Source: Pseudoxanthomonas sp. PXM03 (GTDB lineage Bacteria; Pseudomonadota; Gammaproteobacteria; Xanthomonadales; Xanthomonadaceae). Taken from it: 64,000 nt of DNA. Positions within the stretch are counted from its first letter, which is position 1, and every line of letters starts with the position of its first letter. A program made the position numbers and the translations under genes. The stretch is from assembly GCF_014852005.1 (NCBI RefSeq), contig NZ_JACVAU010000002.1, positions 62,001-126,000 on the forward strand, in the 5' to 3' direction. Positions 27,301 to 35,313 of the stretch are shown here, one piece after another. The notes beneath the pieces were generated by a model. The model was given only the letters and a program-made list of their open reading frames with translations, was not told the origin of the DNA and made no database searches.

Positions 27301-27677
27301 AATCCGAGTGCGGCGATCAGCGTGACCGTGGCCGCCAGCCAGCCGTCCTTGCCCAGTCGCGTGGCGATCAGGTCGGCCAGCGACGTGGCATTCGACTCGC
27401 GCGCCATCCGCACCAGCCGCACCAGCAGGAACGCACCGAACACGTACAACAGGATGGTGCCGACGAAGGTGGGCGGCAGTGGCCAACCGTAGCGAGCGGC
27501 CTGGGTCACCGTCCCGAAGAACGTCCACGAGGTGCAGTACACCGCCAGCGACAGCGCATAGATGTACGGCCACTGCACCGCCAGTACGCGCGGATGACGC
27601 TCGGCATACAGCGCGGAGCCGAACAGCACGCCGAGCCACAACAGGCCGGCCAGCACCACCATGCCGACGCTCAGCAT
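24333..27677 (-). CDS. SSS-transporter hybrid sensor kinase, CrbS-like
   Basis: 1114 residues. About the first 480 form a sodium:solute symporter-like membrane domain (12-13 helices; VYCTSWTFFG, GLVPYIALQLKA, VVVSTLTLSLMIGNHWLAP). Then come a STAC-like linker (FLPRERVEELLADAP), a PAS (NMSQGISVIDREQRLVAWN), HisKA (AIGHDLLQPLHAAQLF), HATPase (NFLANAVRY, DTGPGIAESD, GLGLGLSIAD) and a C-terminal receiver (FDYHLDAGDTG, LLAKPVRP). The architecture is that of CrbS/MxtR, which with a LuxR-type regulator controls acetate and related carbon use. The start at 27677 has GGGGGG four bases upstream. The last residues VGAT and the stop are encoded by SMAG copy C. Confidence 0.9.
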   Translation of the reverse strand: MLSVGMVVLAGLLWLGVLFGSALYAERHPRVLAVQWPYIYALSLAVYCTSWTFFGTVTQAARYGWPLPPTFVGTILLYVFGAFLLVRLVRMARESNATSLADLIATRLGKDGWLAATVTLIAALGLVPYIALQLKAVAMSFALLTRSPGNDALPAWQDSALYVALAMAVFAMLFGTRRASAVEHNRGLILAMAFESLFKLAAMLALGLFVWFGLPDLEVPPPAPAPASTTYGFLPLVALGVLAMFTLPHQVHVGVVECRDERHVRTARWLFPLYMVLMAAPLLPLARAGGAMFGDAVPSDLYVLALPLSQGHQGLALLAFLGGLSAATGMVVVSTLTLSLMIGNHWLAPGLLRGGWVRGTGRDLRGAVLTQRRVGIVAVMLLAWAYSRLIAGNDALADVGAVSFSALATLAPALAFAIWRPQTSPRAVIAGIVAGFLVWAWLLLLPVAMDARGVSPTWLQTGPFGLAGLSPDGFFGLTGWSRLGRAVGVSLFAGAGVTLLVASWRGSAPRRADSRGFDAKTLRDAGRRFLPRERVEELLADAPRNGPVPAIIEARLERELSAVLGSASARLLLDAARRETGDLETVAAIVGEASQDLRFNQQVLEAALQNMSQGISVIDREQRLVAWNRRYAQMFGFPSDLLQVGRPIADLTRWALQRMPQRGHDERALDRRLAFMRAGTPHLTERVFPDGSIVEVRGNPMPGGGFVATYTDVTASRQAERGLKQANETLEQRVVERTALLETAKREAEHANDAKSRFLTAIGHDLLQPLHAAQLFTDALSQQLPEARQRETALQVRGALDSTTDLLTGLLDMSRLEAGGLLPEPRDLPLMEVLEPLASEFRVLAHERGLSFDTVPTRAWVHTDPQLLRRILQNFLANAVRYTARGGVRLGVRWRRTHVRIEVWDTGPGIAESDQRRIFEEFRRGDDVPGQGLGLGLSIADRIAVLLDAPLSLRSRIGHGAVFAVDLVRVAAPAAMPSLAGKPGLAGRHVLAVDNDPAALAALRQVLEGWGCSVATASDGAAADAALRERHADLWLFDYHLDAGDTGVALVERLRASHGHRPCLILTADQTDAVRRAVRDAELPLLAKPVRPLALKSVLDRLLAARASAAVGAT

Positions 27678-27879
27678 GAAGCCCCCCGTGGCAGCGGCCT
27701 CCGTCGCGACCGTGGAAACGAAGCGTCCGGGAAGACGACCCGCTGCGCGGGCGGGCTGCGGCATGTCATCTGCCGCAAGGTGACGCGTTCATCGAGCATG
27801 CGGTCACGGCTGAGGCCGCTTCCACAAGGAAATACGGATGTCGGGCGAAGCATCGGCATGGGCCGGAGCATAACGCAGC

Positions 27880-27903
27880 AACGGCGGGCCTTCGCCCGCC
27901 GTT
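27880..27903 (-). terminator. Hairpin between TonB receptor and kinase genes
   Basis: AACGGCGGGC (27880-27889) pairs without mismatch with GCCCGCCGTT (27894-27903) around a 4-base loop. It lies 31 bases past the stop of the TonB-dependent receptor gene on the minus strand. The run after the stem is not T-rich (GCTGCGTTAT), so it may work as a weak or Rho-assisted terminator or as a 3'-end stabiliser. Confidence 0.5.
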
Positions 27904-27933
27904 GCCGTTCCCGCATCATCGCCGGTGTCGCGC

Positions 27934-30153
27934 TCAGAAATCGTAGCGCGCGGTCAGGCTGTACTGGCGCGGCGGACCGTAGAATCCGGTCAGCACGCCA
28001 TAGGCCCCGATGTTGTAACCAGTGGTGCGGTATTCCTCGTCGGCCAGGTTGGAACCCTGCAGCGACAGGCTCCATGCATCGTTGGCCTTCCAGATCACGC
28101 CGGCATTGACCAGGCCGTAGCCCTCCTGCTTGATCAGCGGGCTCAGGTCGGTGGTGGGCCAGACTTCCGACTGGTAGGAATAGCCCACGCGCGCCGACAG
28201 GTTGCCGCCGTTGGCCAGGTCCGTGCGGTACTCCACGTTGATCGCACCGGAGAACTCGGGCGCGTTGGTGAAGTACTGCGTATCGGCGATGTTGACGCCG
28301 CTGGTGAAGAACTCGTCGTATTCCGCGTCCAGCCAGGCCAGGTTGCCGCTGATCAGCCAGTTCTGCGTGGGCAGGAACTGATACTCCACTTCCACGCCCT
28401 GCACGGTGCCCTTGCCGGCGTTGGTGAAGTCGCCGAAGAAGCTCTGCGACCCGTTCGGCAGCGTGTACGAGGTGAACACCGACAACTGGATGTCCTCGTA
28501 CTTGTTGTGGAAGTACGCCAGGTTGAGGAACAGCCGCTGGTCCAGCAGCGACATCTTGCTGCCGATCTCGAAGCTGTCCACCTGTTCGTCATCGAACGGC
28601 TCGCCCGAACGCGGCACCGACGTGGTGTTGGCGCGGATGTTGTACCCGCCCGACTTGAAGCCGCGCGACGCCAGGCCGTACACCATGATGTCCGGAGTGA
28701 TCTGGTAGTCCAGCGAGATCTTCGGCGAGGTGTTCTTGAAGTTGACGGTCTTGTCGAAGTTGGCCGCAGTGCCCCACGAGGTGGCGTAGTCCAGGCCGGT
28801 GTAGAACCGGTTCAAGGCCACCGCATGCTTGTCCTCGTCGGTGTAGCGCGCGCCCACGTCCAGCTTCAGGCGGTCGGTCAGGTCGAAGGTCCAGTCCGCG
28901 TACAGCGCGATGCTCTTGGTGTTGACCACGCCCTGGGTGTCGCCGAACAGCGGATTGGTCAGGCTGTTCGCCAGTGCCGGGTTCCAGAAGTGGTTCAGCA
29001 CCTGGCCGCCGGCATCGCCGTTGAACCAGTACAGGCCCATCACGCCGCGGGCGCGGCCGCCGCCGTCGTAGTTCGCCTGCAGTTCCTGGCTGACCTGGCT
29101 GTCGCTGTAGAACGCACGCACGTCCACCAGCGTCAGCGGCGTGGTGTCGAAGTCGATGTTGGTCTCGGTATCGGACTCGCGCTTGGCCGCCACGTACTTG
29201 AACGCCCAGTCCTCGTTCGGACGCCAGTTGACGGTCGCCGAGGCGCCCTTCATCTCGGTGTCGTTGATGTTCTTCATGCCGCTGCGGATGTCGTAGCGGT
29301 CGCTGGTCGGCGGATAGGCCGGGGCCAGCGGATTGGGGGCCAGCATCTTTGCGCCGCGCACGCCGGACTGGTCGTCCATGTAGTCGAAGGCGAACTGCAC
29401 GTCGAAATCGTCCTGCGAGAACGCACCCAGCTGCATCCGGAGCGCATTGATCTCCTTGTCGCTGACCTCCTGGCCGGTATGGGTGTTCTCGCCGAAGCCA
29501 TCGCGGTTCATGCTGGCCGCCGACACGCGGCCACGCAGGCCGCTGTCCTGGCCGCCGATGGACCCGCCCAGTGCCGCCTTCACGTCCAGCTGGTTGTAGT
29601 TGCCCACGGTGACCGAGGCGAAGCCGGTGGTTTCCTCCGGCAGGCCGCGCGAGATGTACTTGATCGCACCGCCGATGGTGTTCTTGCCGTACAGCGTGCC
29701 CTGCGGGCCGCGCAGCACTTCGATGCGCTCCACGTCGAACACGTCCAGCAGCGCACCCTGCGGGCGGGCGATGTAGACGTCGTCCAGATAGATGCCCACG
29801 CCGGGGTCCACGCCCCACAGCGGATCGGCCTGGCCGACGCCGCGGATGTAGGCGGTCACGGTGCTGGTGGAACCGCGCGCGGCATAGATGGTCAGGTTCG
29901 GCACCTGCGCGTCCAGGTCGCCGATGTCCTTGATCGCCATCTTGTCGAGAGTCTCCGCAGTGAAGGCGGTCACCGCCACCGGCACGTCCTGCAGGGTTTC
30001 CTCGCGCTTGCGTGCGGTGACCTTCACCGCATCAAGCGTGGTGGCGGACGTGGCTGGCGTTTTGGCGGCCGTGGTGCTGTCCTGCGCCCACGCCATTGGC
30101 GCGGACGACAACAGGACACAACCGATGGCCAGGCTCAGGTGCTTGCGCTTCAT
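27934..30153 (-). CDS. TonB-dependent outer-membrane receptor
   Basis: 739 residues. A signal peptide (MKRKHLSLAIGCVLLSSAPMAWA) is followed by a short linker with a TonB-box-like LDAVKVTARKREE, the plug domain (VPVAVTAFTAETLD, ERIEVLRGPQGTLYGKN, GGAIKYISRGL) and a beta barrel ending SLTARYDF with the terminal phenylalanine. Such FecA/CirA-like receptors, common in Xanthomonadaceae, import large or scarce substrates with TonB energy. Its location, divergent from a GntP-type permease and in a 3HB region, suggests 3HB oligomers or a related compound as substrate, but this is inference. GGGAGGAGG is upstream of the start at 30153. Confidence 0.9.
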   Translation of the reverse strand: MKRKHLSLAIGCVLLSSAPMAWAQDSTTAAKTPATSATTLDAVKVTARKREETLQDVPVAVTAFTAETLDKMAIKDIGDLDAQVPNLTIYAARGSTSTVTAYIRGVGQADPLWGVDPGVGIYLDDVYIARPQGALLDVFDVERIEVLRGPQGTLYGKNTIGGAIKYISRGLPEETTGFASVTVGNYNQLDVKAALGGSIGGQDSGLRGRVSAASMNRDGFGENTHTGQEVSDKEINALRMQLGAFSQDDFDVQFAFDYMDDQSGVRGAKMLAPNPLAPAYPPTSDRYDIRSGMKNINDTEMKGASATVNWRPNEDWAFKYVAAKRESDTETNIDFDTTPLTLVDVRAFYSDSQVSQELQANYDGGGRARGVMGLYWFNGDAGGQVLNHFWNPALANSLTNPLFGDTQGVVNTKSIALYADWTFDLTDRLKLDVGARYTDEDKHAVALNRFYTGLDYATSWGTAANFDKTVNFKNTSPKISLDYQITPDIMVYGLASRGFKSGGYNIRANTTSVPRSGEPFDDEQVDSFEIGSKMSLLDQRLFLNLAYFHNKYEDIQLSVFTSYTLPNGSQSFFGDFTNAGKGTVQGVEVEYQFLPTQNWLISGNLAWLDAEYDEFFTSGVNIADTQYFTNAPEFSGAINVEYRTDLANGGNLSARVGYSYQSEVWPTTDLSPLIKQEGYGLVNAGVIWKANDAWSLSLQGSNLADEEYRTTGYNIGAYGVLTGFYGPPRQYSLTARYDF

Positions 30154-30239
30154 GGGTCTCCCCTCCTCCCGGGTATGACATGGCGGCGGACGGATGCCGC
30201 CGATTGAAGCGAACACTAGGGGTCGGGCCGCGCGGGCGG

Positions 30240-30259
30240 CATCGTACCTTCGTACAGTG
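30240..30259. promoter_or_regulatory. GTAC-N4-GTAC palindrome between TonB receptor and permease genes
   Basis: CATCGTACCTTCGTACAGTG. It is the second copy of the element at 21245-21264 (15 of 20 bases identical; both halves GTAC kept, TT centre kept). It lies 87 bases from the receptor start and 67 from the permease start, so it can act on both. A common regulator for the two divergent pairs is the simplest reading. Confidence 0.5.
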
Positions 30260-30325
30260 GGCCGGCCGGCGCGCGGCTGCGGATACTCGCCGCACTTGCA
30301 ATCGGCGCTGGCCGAGGAGTTGTGG

Positions 30326-31729
30326 ATGTCGTTCCTGATCGTGCTGGCCGCGCTGTGCTTCCTGATGTTCGTGGCCTACCGCGGCTACAGCGTCATCCTG
30401 TTCGCGCCCATCGCGGCGCTGGGCGCGGTGCTGCTGACCGATCCCTCGCTGGTCGCACCGATGTTCACCGGCCTGTTCATGGACAAGATGGTCGGCTTCC
30501 TGAAGCTGTACTTCCCGGTGTTCCTGCTGGGCGCGGTGTTCGGCAAGCTGATCGAGATATCGGGTTTCTCCAAGGCGATCGTGCAAGGCACCATCAAGGT
30601 GGTCGGCGCGCAGCGCGCGATGCTGTCGATCGTGCTGGTGTGCGCGCTGCTGACCTACGGCGGCGTGTCGCTGTTCGTGGTGGTGTTCGCGGTGTATCCG
30701 TTCGCGGCGGAACTGTTCCGTCAGAGCAACATCCCCAAGCGGCTGGTGCCGGGCACGATCGCGCTGGGTGCCTTCACCTTCACCATGGATGCGCTGCCCG
30801 GCACGCCGCAGATCCAGAACATCATCCCCACCTCGTTCTTCGGCACCACCGCGTGGGCCGCACCGGTGCTGGGCATCATCGGCGGCGTATTCATCCTGAC
30901 CGTCGGCATGTGCTACCTGGAATGGCGCCGCCGCGTGGCCGCGCGCAACGGCGAGGGCTATGCCGGCAACGACGATCTGCGCAATGAACCGGAACCCTTC
31001 AAGGGCGACAGGCTCGCGCATCCGCTCATCGCCATCCTGCCGCTGCTGCTCGTCGGCGTGGCGAACTTCCTGTTCACCCGATGGATCCCCGGCTTCTACG
31101 GCGAAAGCCAATCGTTCGTGCCGGCGGTGATCGGCAGCCCGGCACCGGTGGTGCAGGACGTCTCGAAGGTCGCCGCCATCTGGGCCGTGCAGGGCGCGCT
31201 GCTGGTCGGCATCGTGGCCGTGATCGCATTCGCGTGGAAGCCGGTGTTCGCCAGTTTCGCCGAGGGCACGAAGAGCGCCATCGGTGGCGCGCTGCTGGCA
31301 TCGATGAACACGGCGTCGGAATACGGCTTCGGCGCCGTCATCGCCGCTCTGCCCGGCTTCCTGGTGGTGGCCAACGCGCTGCAGGCCATCCCCAACCCGC
31401 TGGTCAACGAAGCGATCTCGGTGACCGCGCTGGCCGGCATCACCGGCTCGGCGTCCGGCGGCATGAGCATCGCACTGGCCGCGATGGCGGACAGCTTCAT
31501 CGCCAATGCCAACGCGGCCGGCATCCCGATGGACGTGCTGCACCGCGTGGCCTCGATGGCCTCCGGCGGCATGGACACCCTGCCCCACAATGGTGCCGTC
31601 ATCACCCTCCTGGCCGTCACCGGCCTCAGCCACCGGCAGTCGTACAAGGACATCTTCGCCATCACCCTGATCAAGACCACCGCCGTGTTCGTGGTGATCG
31701 GCGTGTTCTACGCCACGGGCCTGGTCTGA
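30326..31729 (+). CDS. GntP-family permease, possible 3-hydroxybutyrate importer
   Basis: 467 residues, about 12 membrane helices. It belongs to the GntP/gluconate-type permease group (ISGFSKAIVQGTIKVVGAQR, LLTYGGVSLFVVVFAVYPF, ALPGTPQIQNIIPTSFFGTT, ASMASGGMDTLPHNGAVITL). Members of this branch are often coded beside 3HB dehydrogenase and act as D-beta-hydroxybutyrate permeases; the nearby bdhA and oligomer hydrolase support that here. Solute is moved across the inner membrane with protons. GAGGAG at 30314-30319 fixes the start at 30326. Divergent from the TonB receptor. Confidence 0.85.
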   Translation: MSFLIVLAALCFLMFVAYRGYSVILFAPIAALGAVLLTDPSLVAPMFTGLFMDKMVGFLKLYFPVFLLGAVFGKLIEISGFSKAIVQGTIKVVGAQRAMLSIVLVCALLTYGGVSLFVVVFAVYPFAAELFRQSNIPKRLVPGTIALGAFTFTMDALPGTPQIQNIIPTSFFGTTAWAAPVLGIIGGVFILTVGMCYLEWRRRVAARNGEGYAGNDDLRNEPEPFKGDRLAHPLIAILPLLLVGVANFLFTRWIPGFYGESQSFVPAVIGSPAPVVQDVSKVAAIWAVQGALLVGIVAVIAFAWKPVFASFAEGTKSAIGGALLASMNTASEYGFGAVIAALPGFLVVANALQAIPNPLVNEAISVTALAGITGSASGGMSIALAAMADSFIANANAAGIPMDVLHRVASMASGGMDTLPHNGAVITLLAVTGLSHRQSYKDIFAITLIKTTAVFVVIGVFYATGLV

Positions 31730-31827
31730 CGCCACGCATGGCGTGACCGGCCTGTGCGCGCGGTCGCAAACGCCGGGCGGCGCTTGGCCAATACTTCCCG
31801 CATTCCGGGGAAGGCAGGGAAATCCGC

Positions 31828-33705
31828 ATGGCGTACTACACCGTCCCGTGGCGTCGGCTGTTCGCGCGTGGCCCGTGGCGACGCAAGGCCTCTGGCACGC
31901 GTGCGCGCCTCGACGCCCGCGTCCAGGCAAAACCGTACGTCGCAGCGCCCGATCTTGGCGCCCAGGTCCGGGAACGCCTGAACCGCCTGTACGGCTGGAA
32001 GGGCGGCGAACGCGCCAGTCCGAAGGACACCACGCCCGCACCGGAGGCGGCAGCCGTGGCCGCACCCAGCGGTGGCCGCGTGATGATGGGGCAGTCGAAC
32101 CCCACCCTGATGACGATGGCGCGGCCGCCGTTCGCCGTGCAGGCGCTCAACAACCTCAGCTACGGCGCCACCGCCGCCAGCATCGCCGAATTCAACGCGC
32201 TGGGCAGCAGCGACCGCCAGCGCCTGGCCAACTACGTGGACTGGCAGCTCAACTGGGACGCCATCGACGACAGCGCCGTCACCAACCGCCTCAACGCCGC
32301 CGGCTACACCACGTTGAACAAGTCGCTGACCCAGTTGTGGGCCGACCACGTGGTGACGGACCCCGAGCACAACATCCGCATGCGTCCGGCCAATGAGGTG
32401 CAGCGCGCGGCCTTCGTGCGTGCGGTGTACTCGCGGCGCCAGTTGCGTGAAGTGCTGGTGAACTTCTGGCACGACCACTTCAACGTGCTGGGCACCGACT
32501 TCAGCGTCGGCCCGGTGTTCGTGCACTACGACCGCGACGTGATCCGCGCCAACGCCAAGGGCAATTTCCGCACGATGCTGGAAGGCGTGGCCCAGAGCAC
32601 GGCGATGCTCTACTACCTGGACAACATCAGCAATTCTCGCTCCGGCCCCAACGAGAACTTCGCCCGCGAGTTGCTGGAGCTGCACACGCTGGGCGCGGAG
32701 AACTACCTGGGCTTCATGGACCCGTTCCAGGTGCCGCCCTGCCCCGAGGATCCGGCGTATCCCATCGGCTACACCGACATCGACGTGTACGAAACCTCGG
32801 CCGCATTCACCGGCTGGTCGGCGAAGAACGGCCACTGGCAGTTTCCCACCGAGAACGACGGCACCTTCGTCTATCGCCAGTCCTGGCACGACGCCGGCCC
32901 GAAGTTCCTGCTGGGCATGCTGATCTACCCCGAACAGCCCGCGCTGAAGGACGGCCGCGACGTGCTGGACCGGTTGGCCAGCCATCCGCGCGTGGCCAAA
33001 TTCATCTGCAAGAAATTGATCCGCCGTTTCATCAGCGACACGCCGAAGCAGGCGCTGATCGACAGCGCGGCGGCGATCTTCCGCGCCAACTGGCGCGCGC
33101 CGAACCAGATCGAACTGGTGCTGCGGCACATCCTGAACTCCGACGACTTCATCAACAGCTTCGGCCAGAAGAACCGGCGCCCGTTCGACGCATCGGTCGC
33201 GGCGATGCGGACGCTGGGCGGCGACTGGACGATCCGCCTGGACCACGGCCGCAGCGGCGATTTCATGTGGATGTACGGCTTCACGGGGCACACGCCCTAC
33301 AACTGGCCGGCGCCCAACGGTTACCCGGACACAGGCCTGGCGTGGTCGGGTTCCAATTCCTTCGCGATGACCTGGCGCCTGCTGGGCTGGCTGACCGAAA
33401 GCAAGGATGGAGACGTGCCGCTGCACCCCATCGTGGACACCACGCGCGCCAACGTGCCGGTGGCCAACTGGACGGCGAACACGCTGGTGACGTGGTGGTG
33501 CACCCGTCTGCTGGGTTACCAGCCCGAGGCCGCGCGCAAGCAGGCGCTGGTCGCCTTCATGGCGCAGAACGGCGATCCGAACACCTATGTCATCACCGAT
33601 ACCAACACGTGGCAGGGCAGCGATCTGAAGCGGCACTACAACCACGAGCGCCTGCGCAGCCTGGTGGCGCTGATCCTGATGACTCCCGAATTCATGAGCC
33701 GCTGA
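31828..33705 (+). CDS. DUF1800 family protein
   Basis: 625 residues. The DUF1800 core is visible: REVLVNFWHDHFNVLGTD, NISNSRSGPNENFARELLEL then HTLGAENY, FTGW, and later LASHPRVAKFICKKLIRRFI. The NENFARELLELHTLG motif is the hallmark. The N-terminus lacks a normal signal peptide but is basic (WRRLFARGPWRRKASGTRAR). DUF1800 genes are nearly always followed by a DUF1501 gene, as here 7 bases on. Function unknown; the pair is thought to act outside the cytoplasm. No catalytic claim can be made. Confidence 0.87.
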   Translation: MAYYTVPWRRLFARGPWRRKASGTRARLDARVQAKPYVAAPDLGAQVRERLNRLYGWKGGERASPKDTTPAPEAAAVAAPSGGRVMMGQSNPTLMTMARPPFAVQALNNLSYGATAASIAEFNALGSSDRQRLANYVDWQLNWDAIDDSAVTNRLNAAGYTTLNKSLTQLWADHVVTDPEHNIRMRPANEVQRAAFVRAVYSRRQLREVLVNFWHDHFNVLGTDFSVGPVFVHYDRDVIRANAKGNFRTMLEGVAQSTAMLYYLDNISNSRSGPNENFARELLELHTLGAENYLGFMDPFQVPPCPEDPAYPIGYTDIDVYETSAAFTGWSAKNGHWQFPTENDGTFVYRQSWHDAGPKFLLGMLIYPEQPALKDGRDVLDRLASHPRVAKFICKKLIRRFISDTPKQALIDSAAAIFRANWRAPNQIELVLRHILNSDDFINSFGQKNRRPFDASVAAMRTLGGDWTIRLDHGRSGDFMWMYGFTGHTPYNWPAPNGYPDTGLAWSGSNSFAMTWRLLGWLTESKDGDVPLHPIVDTTRANVPVANWTANTLVTWWCTRLLGYQPEAARKQALVAFMAQNGDPNTYVITDTNTWQGSDLKRHYNHERLRSLVALILMTPEFMSR

Positions 33706-33712
33706 GGCCCCG

Positions 33713-35197
33713 ATGACCGACTTCCGACTGACCCGACGCGAATTCGTCAAAGGCTGCGGCGCAGCCGCCATCGTCGGCACTGCGGGCGGCAGCCTGATGT
33801 TCGCCGATCCCGTCGATGCCGCCGTCAACAGCTACGACACCGTCGTGCACCTGTTCCTGCGGGGCGGCATCGATGGCCTGAACCTGGTCGTGCCGATCGA
33901 CGGCGTGGACCGCGGCTTCTATGAGGAAGCGCGTCCCAGCCTGAAAATCGAGACCAGTGGTGCCTACGGCGCCTTGCCGCTGACGCTGTCCGGCGGTGCC
34001 GGCACCGGCTTCGGCCTGCACCCGTCCGCCAGCGGCCTGCGCGACCTGTGGAACGACGGCAGGATGGCCATCGTGCATGCCTGCGGCATGGCGACCACGG
34101 TGACGCGCAGCCACTTCGATGCGCAGCTGTACATCGACCTGGGCACGCCCGGGAAATACGGTTCGCCGACCGGTTGGATGACGCGCGCGTGGGAAACCCG
34201 CCCGGGGGGCAGCGGCACGCTGCCCGCGCTGGGCGTCAGCGGCACGCAACCGGCAGGCCTGATGGGCGCAGTGGATGCGCTGACGATGAGCAGTCCGTCC
34301 GACTTCTCGCTCAACACCACGGCGTGGAGCTGGCAGCGCACGCGCAGCGATTCGCCCAGCGGCCTGCGCGGCGTCAGCGAAACCGTCGCGTCGCTGTGGA
34401 ACGGCCAGACCGGCATGGAGACCAACGGTCGACGCGCAGACGGCGCGCTGCGCCTGATCGGACAACAGGGCTATGCCAGCCTGCCGGCCAGCTGGCCGAC
34501 CGGCAATTTCGCGCAACAGCTGTGGACCATCGCGCAGACCATCCGCTTCAACCTGGGCCTGCGCTACGCCACCCTCGACCTGGGCGGCTGGGACACGCAC
34601 GAAGGCCAGGGTACCGCCGGCAGCGGTTACCACTACTACCAGAACAAGATCAACGAACTCTCCGCCGCGCTGGCCGCGTTCTACGCCGAGCTCAACGGCA
34701 CCGGCGAAATGGCGCGCGTGACGGTGGTGGTGCAATCGGAATTCGGCCGCCGCGTGCGTGCCAATGCCAACGGCGGCACCGACCATGGCTACGGCAACCC
34801 GATGCTGGTGCTGGGCGGGCCGGTGAACGGGCGCCGTTTCTACGGCAGCTGGCCTGGACTGAATCCGGAAATCCTCTCGCCCACCTTCGGCGACGTACCC
34901 GTGACCACCGACTACCGCCGCGTGATGTCGGAGATCCTGATCCGCCGCATGGGCAACGCCAACCTCAGCCAGGTCTTCCCCGGCTACACCGGCTACGCCC
35001 CGCTGGGCCTCATGCAGGGCACCGATCTGGCTCCGAAGTCGGAAGGCGCTGCGACCACCGCCACGTCGATCCCGTCGCTGGTGGTGCCGGATGCCGCCAC
35101 CGGCGCACCCACGCCGGTAACGGCCGCCGAACGCGCCGTCCCCGACTGGCAACGTCGCGGCCCGGTGGACCGGATGCTGGTGCGACGGGAGCGCTGA
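33713..35197 (+). CDS. DUF1501 family protein with Tat signal
   Basis: 494 residues. The N-terminus LTRREFVKGCGAAAIVGTAG is a twin-arginine signal, so the protein is exported folded. The DUF1501 core (VHLFLRGGIDGLNLVVPID, HACGMATTVTRSHFDAQLYID, LDLGGWDTHEGQG, VVVQSEFGRRVRANANGGTD then HGYGNPM) carries metal-type His/Asp residues of the alkaline-phosphatase-like superfamily. The substrate is unknown. Partner of the DUF1800 protein immediately upstream. It is followed by SMAG-variant pair D. Confidence 0.87.
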   Translation: MTDFRLTRREFVKGCGAAAIVGTAGGSLMFADPVDAAVNSYDTVVHLFLRGGIDGLNLVVPIDGVDRGFYEEARPSLKIETSGAYGALPLTLSGGAGTGFGLHPSASGLRDLWNDGRMAIVHACGMATTVTRSHFDAQLYIDLGTPGKYGSPTGWMTRAWETRPGGSGTLPALGVSGTQPAGLMGAVDALTMSSPSDFSLNTTAWSWQRTRSDSPSGLRGVSETVASLWNGQTGMETNGRRADGALRLIGQQGYASLPASWPTGNFAQQLWTIAQTIRFNLGLRYATLDLGGWDTHEGQGTAGSGYHYYQNKINELSAALAAFYAELNGTGEMARVTVVVQSEFGRRVRANANGGTDHGYGNPMLVLGGPVNGRRFYGSWPGLNPEILSPTFGDVPVTTDYRRVMSEILIRRMGNANLSQVFPGYTGYAPLGLMQGTDLAPKSEGAATTATSIPSLVVPDAATGAPTPVTAAERAVPDWQRRGPVDRMLVRRER

Positions 35198-35206
35198 AGC
35201 AAGGCT

Positions 35207-35299
35207 CCTGTAGGAGGGGCTTCAGCCCCGATGCTTGCCCATCAGCCGCCCCGCGCGTCGCGCCTGCAATGACAGGTCGGGGCTGAAGCCCCTCCTGCA
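35207..35299. repeat. SMAG/REP-like variant pair D
   Basis: Left copy CTGTAGGAGGGGCTTCAGCC then CCGA (35208-35231), inverted right copy TCGGGGCTGAAGCCCCTCCT then GCA (35276-35298). The stem is GGGGCT/AGCCCC, different in sequence from pairs A-C but with the same GTAGGAG head. It separates the convergent ends of the DUF1501 gene and the epimerase-like gene, where it can serve both strands as a terminator. Confidence 0.75.
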
Positions 35300-35313
35300 T
35301 GGCAGCGATGCCA

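Noticed and set aside
25632-28109. Plus-strand frame of 825 residues opposite the SSS kinase
   Set aside because: Shadow frame of very unusual Arg/Gln/His composition; the minus-strand kinase explains the region.
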